In this document: piece by piece, positions 4,227 to 8,211 of the stretch
Numbering within the stretch: the first letter of the stretch is position 1
Layout: every line of letters begins with the position of its first letter
NCBI GenBank assembly: GCA_950071875.1
Contig: CATMNW010000092.1
Coordinates: 1-8,211, forward strand
Length of the DNA: 8,211 nucleotides
Direction of reading: 5' to 3'
DNA from: an uncultured Erythrobacteraceae bacterium
Lineage (GTDB): Bacteria; Pseudomonadota; Alphaproteobacteria; Sphingomonadales; Sphingomonadaceae
The notes under the pieces: model-generated
The model's input: the letters and a program-made list of their open reading frames with translations, nothing else
What the model was told of the DNA's origin: nothing
Database searches by the model: none
Made by a program: the position numbers and the translations under genes

Positions 4227-6746
4227 TTACAAAGTGCGCTCGCGCTCCTCGACCTCGAACACTTCGAGCTGGTCGCCAGCCTGAATATCGTTCGTATCGG
4301 CGAGGACCACACCGCATTCCAGACCCGCGCGAACTTCGTCCACATCGTCCTTGAAGCGGCGCAGCGAGGCAATTGTGGTGGCCGAAACGATGACATCGTC
4401 GCGCGTGAGACGTGCATGCAGCCCCTTGCGGATGACACCTTCCTCGACCAGCAGGCCCGCAGCCTTGTCCTTCTTGCCCGAGCGGAACACTTCCTTGACC
4501 GCGGCACGGCCAACGACATGTTCGATCCGTTCCGGACCAAGCTCGCCAGCCATCTCCTTCGCGATCTCCTCGGTCAGGTGATAGATGACGTCGTAATACT
4601 TCATCTCCACACCGTCACGCTTCACCAGTTCGCGCGCTTTCGCATTCGGACGCACGTTGAAACCGATGATCGGTGCCTTCGAAGCTGCGGCGAGTTGCAC
4701 GTCGCTTTCGGTAATCGCGCCAACGCCTGCATGAAGGACACGGACCTTGATAAGGTCATTACCCAGATTATGCAGCGCGGTAGTGATTGCTTCGACCGAG
4801 CCCTGAACATCGGCTTTCACCAGAACAGGGAATTCGACAAGGTTGGAGGCGAGGTTGTTGAACATCGTGTCGAAACTGGTCGGAGCAAGCGCAGTCCGCT
4901 TCTCGGTCGCTTTTTCCTGACGATAGGAAGCAACTTCGCGGGCCCGCTGCTCGTTTTCGACAACGGTCAGCACATCGCCGGCACTCGGCACACCGCCAAG
5001 GCCTAGGACCTCGACCGGCATCGAAGGGCCGGCCTTCTTGATCTGCTTGCCCTGGTCATCGACGATTGCACGAACACGTCCGCTCTCGGTTCCGACTACG
5101 AAAGTGTTGCCCCGCTCCAGCGTACCGCGAGTGATGAGAACCGTTGCAACCGGCCCGCGGCCCTTGTCGAGCTGCGCTTCGATCACGGTGGCTTCTGCCA
5201 TGCGATCCGGACGCGCTTTCAGTTCAAGCAGTTCGGCTTGCAGGTTGATGGCATCGAGCAGTTTGTCGAGGCCGGTCTTTTCCTTGGCCGAGATCTCGAC
5301 ATCCTGCACATCGCCAGACATCTTCTCGACGATGACCTCGTGCTCGAGCAGGCGGGTGCGGATGTTGTCCGGATTGGCTTCCGGCTTGTCCATCTTGTTG
5401 ATTGCCACGATCATCGGAACGCCCGCAGCCTTGGTGTGATTGATGGCCTCGATCGTCTGCGGCATGATGCCATCGTCGGCAGCCACCACCAGCACCACGA
5501 TATCGGTGACGTTGGCGCCGCGCTGACGCATTTCGGTAAACGCAGCGTGGCCAGGTGTGTCGAGGAAGGTGACGAGGTCGCCGCTCTTCGTCTTCACCTG
5601 ATAGCTGCCGATATGCTGCGTGATGCCGCCCGCTTCGCCCTTCACCACATTTGCGTTGCGTAGCGCGTCGAGCAGGCTGGTTTTGCCGTGATCGACATGC
5701 CCCATGATCGTAACGACCGGGGGACGGGCCTTCAGCGTTTCTTCGGGATCGACATCCTGTTCGACGGCGATATCGACATCGGCTTCCGAAACCTTCTCGA
5801 TGTTATGACCGAACTGTTCGACGAGCAGTTCGGCGGTGTCCTGGTCGATCGTCTGGTTGACGGTGACCATCATGTCGAGATTGAAGAGTTCCTTCACCAG
5901 GTCGGCACCCTTTTCGCCCATGCGCTTGGCGAGCTCGCCAACCGTAATGGCTTCGGGCACGACCACGTCGCGGACCTGCTTCTCGCGCGGCTTGCTGGAG
6001 CCGCCACCCTGCAGGCGCCGCTCCTTTTCACGCGCACGCTTCAGGGCCGCGAGGCTGCGGGCGCGACGGCCTTCGTCCTCGTTGAGGGCCTTCTTGACCG
6101 ACAACTTGCCCGAACGGCGCTTGTCGGGGCTTTCCGCACCGCGAGCGGGCTTCTCTTCCTTTTTCTTGCGCTCAGGTTTCTTGGGTTCGGGCCGAGCTAC
6201 AGGAGTGAAGCGGCGCGGCGCGGGTGCCGGCGTCCCTTCTTCGCTCTTGGCCGAAGGTTTTTCTTCGACCGGAGCTTCCTCGGCCGGGACTTCCGCAGCC
6301 TTCTTGGCTTCTTCCTTGGCCTGCTTCGCGGCTTCGGCCTCGGCCTTTTTCTTCTGTTCGGCGCGCTTTTTCTCGTCCTCGGCAGCCTGGCGGGCTTCCT
6401 CGTTTTCGCGCGCGGTCTGCTCGGCAAGCGTCGCGAGGCGTGCTTCTTCGGCTTCGCGCTGCAAGCGAGCGACGCGCTCCTGCGGCGTTTCACCTGCCGG
6501 TACGGACTTCTTGGGAGCAGCCGGCTTGGGAGCAGGCGCAGGTGCGGGCGCCGGCGCAGGGGCCGCTTCGGGAGCGGGCGGCGGAGGCGGTGGGGTTTCG
6601 CCGGGCTTCAAGAGCTTGCGGCGGCGCTTGACCTCGACCGCGACCTTGTTGGTGCGACCGTGGCTGAAGGTCTGCTTGACCTCGCCCGGCTGCGCGCCCT
6701 TCAGGGTCAGCGGTTTACGGGCCGGTTTTTTGTCGTCGTCGCTCAT
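4227..6746 (-). CDS. infB: translation initiation factor IF-2
   Basis: GTPase that delivers initiator fMet-tRNA to the 30S subunit and promotes subunit joining. 839 aa, of normal size (E. coli about 890). Domains in order: alphaproteobacterial N-terminal segment (about 10-48, with SHGRTNKVAVEVKRRR); a long disordered linker rich in Pro/Ala, then Lys/Glu/Ala coiled-coil-like sequence (50-215); IF2 N domain (about 262-315); G domain; domain II; and C-terminal domains to residue 839. GTPase motifs: GHVDHGKTS 349-357 (G1), GGITQHIG 373-380 (G2), DTPGH 396-400 (G3), NKMD 450-453 (G4), SAK 486-488 (G5). ATG at 6746 is 36 bp after the DUF448-L7Ae stop; the leader is purine-rich but has only a weak GAG-type ribosome binding site. 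It is the central gene of the operon, followed after 16 bp by a thioesterase gene where rbfA is commonly found. Confidence 0.99.
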   Translation of the reverse strand: MSDDDKKPARKPLTLKGAQPGEVKQTFSHGRTNKVAVEVKRRRKLLKPGETPPPPPPAPEAAPAPAPAPAPAPKPAAPKKSVPAGETPQERVARLQREAEEARLATLAEQTARENEEARQAAEDEKKRAEQKKKAEAEAAKQAKEEAKKAAEVPAEEAPVEEKPSAKSEEGTPAPAPRRFTPVARPEPKKPERKKKEEKPARGAESPDKRRSGKLSVKKALNEDEGRRARSLAALKRAREKERRLQGGGSSKPREKQVRDVVVPEAITVGELAKRMGEKGADLVKELFNLDMMVTVNQTIDQDTAELLVEQFGHNIEKVSEADVDIAVEQDVDPEETLKARPPVVTIMGHVDHGKTSLLDALRNANVVKGEAGGITQHIGSYQVKTKSGDLVTFLDTPGHAAFTEMRQRGANVTDIVVLVVAADDGIMPQTIEAINHTKAAGVPMIVAINKMDKPEANPDNIRTRLLEHEVIVEKMSGDVQDVEISAKEKTGLDKLLDAINLQAELLELKARPDRMAEATVIEAQLDKGRGPVATVLITRGTLERGNTFVVGTESGRVRAIVDDQGKQIKKAGPSMPVEVLGLGGVPSAGDVLTVVENEQRAREVASYRQEKATEKRTALAPTSFDTMFNNLASNLVEFPVLVKADVQGSVEAITTALHNLGNDLIKVRVLHAGVGAITESDVQLAAASKAPIIGFNVRPNAKARELVKRDGVEMKYYDVIYHLTEEIAKEMAGELGPERIEHVVGRAAVKEVFRSGKKDKAAGLLVEEGVIRKGLHARLTRDDVIVSATTIASLRRFKDDVDEVRAGLECGVVLADTNDIQAGDQLEVFEVEERERTL
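6528..6593 (-). repeat. Pro/Ala low-complexity tract within infB
   Basis: Residues 52-57 of IF-2 are six prolines and residues 61-73 alternate Ala and Pro, encoded by near-repeated GC-rich hexanucleotides. Such tracts are expected in the flexible IF-2 linker and may vary in length between strains by slippage. No function beyond a spacer is implied. Confidence 0.7.
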
Positions 6747-6782
6747 TCTTGCTCGTTTCTCTTCTTCGTCTCGTTCAATTCG

Positions 6783-7511
6783 TCACGTGGCGCGCAGGTC
6801 TGCGCTCCCATCGGCGGCGGGCATCGTGTGCCCCAGATAATGCATGAGGCGCGTCAGGGGCTTCAAAACCCTCGCGGCCGCAGCGGTGTCAGCCAGCGCC
6901 AGATGGACGACATTGTCGCGGCCCAATGCCACAGACAGAGCGTCCCGGTCCAGAGGCAGTTCGATCCCACGCTCTCCCGAACCTTCCGCCTCGCGGCCGA
7001 CGCGCCAGGCCTGGTCCAGTTTCTTGCGACCATCCTCGCTCGCATCGCTGGCATGCAGCAGCAAGGCGACCGCCCCACCCCGCGCCTGTTCGGCAATGCG
7101 AGCCGTGCCCAATATAAGGCGTCCGACGCGCATTTCGAGGCCAAGCCGGTCCAGCAGAGCACGTGTCAGCGCATTCTCGATCAGCTCGGACAGATTTTCC
7201 GGCAGCTCGAGATCGCCTCTCTTGAAGGCTCGCGCCAGCGCACCTTTGAGCTTTCCCGCCGACTGCGCGTTTTCGATTTCCGCTCGCGGTACACCTACCC
7301 ATGCCCCGCGGCCCGCCGCCTTCTCATGGGCATCGGGCAGCACCAGTCCGGCAGGCGAGGCCACCAGCCGCACGAGAGTTTCGCGTGGTGCAGTGTCGCC
7401 TGAAAGAACGCAGCGGCGTTCCGGGCAGCTCTTCTCGGGCCCGGAAGCTTTCCGTGCCTTGGATGCGTCAGCGATGTCGGACGTCAGGCGCTCATTGTGT
7501 GGAGTCCGCAT
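6783..7511 (-). CDS. DUF448 (YlxR/RnpM-like) - L7Ae-like fusion RNA-binding protein
   Basis: RNA-binding protein of the nusA-infB interval, 242 aa, joining two domains that are separate genes (ylxR and ylxQ) in Firmicutes. Residues about 29-100 are DUF448: CPERRCVLSG at 29-38 (Cys29, Cys34), RETLVRLVASPAG at 43-55, and PDAHEKAAGRGAWVGV at 59-74, with the conserved GRGAWV. Residues about 124-217 resemble an L7Ae/L30e fold: RVGRLILGTARIAEQARGG at 128-146 and VALLLHASDAS at 148-158. YlxR is linked to RNase P regulation and transcription in Gram-positives; for this fusion the role is inferred only. ATG at 7511 lies inside the end of nusA (20-bp overlap) and is backed by a perfect AGGAGG six bases upstream. 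The fusion is usual in alphaproteobacteria as far as I know. Confidence 0.93.
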   Translation of the reverse strand: MRTPHNERLTSDIADASKARKASGPEKSCPERRCVLSGDTAPRETLVRLVASPAGLVLPDAHEKAAGRGAWVGVPRAEIENAQSAGKLKGALARAFKRGDLELPENLSELIENALTRALLDRLGLEMRVGRLILGTARIAEQARGGAVALLLHASDASEDGRKKLDQAWRVGREAEGSGERGIELPLDRDALSVALGRDNVVHLALADTAAAARVLKPLTRLMHYLGHTMPAADGSADLRAT

Positions 7512-8211
7512 CGGCGGCCTCCTGAGTGTCTGCCGAAGCAGCCGGAGCAGCCTCGTCCTCGTCTTCGAACCAGTGAGCGCGAGCCGCCATGATGATCTCG
7601 TTGCCCTGCTCTTCTGTCAGGCCGTATTCGCCAAGCACACCGCCCTTGTCCTGCTCGCGCTGGGGGCGATCGCGGCGCATCGGCGGGCCATCAGGGTTGT
7701 TGTTCCTGCGGCGCGGTGCCTCGCGACGCTTGGCGATGAGTTCATCGGTGGCAAGATCGGCGACGTCATCAAGCGTCTTGAGACCTGCCTTGCCCAGCGT
7801 GACAAGCATCGCTTCGGTCATGTGCGGCAGTTCGGCAAGATCGTCTTCGACACCGAGTTCGCGACGCGCCTCGCGGTGCGCAGCTTCCTGCCGATCGATG
7901 GCTTCCTGAGCACGGCTCTGGAGTTCTTCGGCCAGTTCTTCGTCGAAGCCTTCGATCGCGGCGAGTTCTTCGAGCTCGACGTAAGCGACTTCTTCGAGTT
8001 CGGCGAAGCCTTCAGCAACAAGCAGTTGCGAAAGCGTCTCGTCGACGTCCAGTTCCTCTTCGAACATCTTCGAGCGCTCGGCGAATTCCTTCTGGCGCTT
8101 CTCCGAGGCTTCTTCCTCGGTCATGATGTCGATCTGGTTGCCGGTCAGCTGGCTGGCGAGGCGCACGTTCTGACCGCGGCGGCCGATGGCAAGCGAGAGC
8201 TGGTCGTCGGG
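7492..8211 (-). CDS. nusA: transcription termination/antitermination protein NusA, C-terminal part (5' end missing)
   Basis: Transcription elongation factor that binds RNA polymerase and nascent RNA and acts in pausing, termination and rRNA antitermination. Only the last 239 residues are in the window; the frame is open to the right edge, so the start lies outside. It opens in the last KH domain (DDQLSLAIGRRGQNVRLAS), followed by IDIMTEEEASEKRQ. Then come two acidic helix-hairpin-helix repeats: one around VDETLSQLLVAEGFAELEEVAY (8046-7981) and a second from LGVEDDLAEL through TLDDVADL. In the second repeat a basic Arg/Pro/Asn-rich stretch (7627-7734) separates DELI from YGLTEEQGNEIIMAARAHWF, which would be nearly contiguous in E. 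coli NusA. The end is acidic and alanine-rich. Its stop overlaps the next gene by 20 bp. The GTG at 8166 is an internal valine codon, not the start. Confidence 0.98.
   Translation of the reverse strand, partial: PDDQLSLAIGRRGQNVRLASQLTGNQIDIMTEEEASEKRQKEFAERSKMFEEELDVDETLSQLLVAEGFAELEEVAYVELEELAAIEGFDEELAEELQSRAQEAIDRQEAAHREARRELGVEDDLAELPHMTEAMLVTLGKAGLKTLDDVADLATDELIAKRREAPRRRNNNPDGPPMRRDRPQREQDKGGVLGEYGLTEEQGNEIIMAARAHWFEDEDEAAPAASADTQEAADADSTQ
7518..7523 (-). promoter_or_regulatory. consensus ribosome binding site AGGAGG inside nusA for the DUF448-L7Ae gene
   Basis: AGGAGG on the minus strand is six bases from the ATG at 7511 and lies in the nusA codons for the acidic/alanine tail. It is the strongest ribosome binding site I see in the window. 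It fixes the start within nusA and points to independent re-initiation even though nusA translation continues through it. Confidence 0.85.

Noticed and set aside
4209..5006. Plus-strand open frame of 265 codons opposite the end of infB
   Set aside because: It lies antisense to the conserved C-terminal domains of IF-2; no motif and no ribosome binding site.
6528..6593. GC-rich near-repeats in infB as a possible mobile or regulatory repeat
   Set aside because: They encode the Pro/Ala linker in frame and are typical IF-2 low complexity.
5688..7403. Long plus-strand open frame (571 codons) opposite infB and the DUF448-L7Ae gene
   Set aside because: It crosses two well-identified minus-strand genes and is rich in Arg/Gly/Phe/Leu, as expected from the complement of GC-rich Ala/Lys/Glu coding sequence. 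No recognisable domain.

Overview
The window looks like chromosomal DNA of a GC-rich alphaproteobacterium, most likely of the Sphingomonadales (Erythrobacter/Sphingomonas type). This rests on the alphaproteobacterial N-terminal segment of IF-2, the DUF448-L7Ae fusion between nusA and infB, and the style of NusA and RbfA. The assignment to order is an inference without database support. No RNA genes, insertion sequences, CRISPR arrays or prophage genes were seen. Coding density is very high and the only intergenic stretch above 40 bp is 1231-1317.

Left part, minus strand: the 5' part of a site-2-protease-like M50 metalloprotease gene runs off the left edge (1-627). Upstream of it, 24 bp away, is tdk, thymidine kinase (652-1230). 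An 87-bp divergent region separates tdk from a plus-strand AbgT-family transporter (1318-2961). That region carries an 11-bp direct repeat and two very short reading frames joined to each other and to the transporter start by ATGA overlaps.

Right part, minus strand, read from the right edge leftwards: the 3' end of nusA (7492-8211), a DUF448/YlxR-L7Ae fusion (6783-7511), infB (4227-6746), two tandem PaaI-type hotdog thioesterases (3779-4210 and 3372-3782) and rbfA (2965-3366). Gaps are 36 bp or less and two junctions overlap, so this is almost certainly one transcription/translation operon: elongation control, RNA binding, initiation and 30S maturation. The two thioesterases between infB and rbfA are the unusual element. 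They are a duplicated pair, about half identical, the second starting at TTG coupled to the stop of the first. rbfA ends tail-to-tail with the transporter, 3 bp apart, next to a perfect inverted repeat; truB, a frequent follower of rbfA, is not there.

I see no convincing wholly new system. The items most worth a second look are the thioesterase pair with Gln replacing the usual active-site His, the mini-ORF/repeat leader before the AbgT gene, the basic insertion in the last NusA repeat, and the hairpin at the convergent junction.
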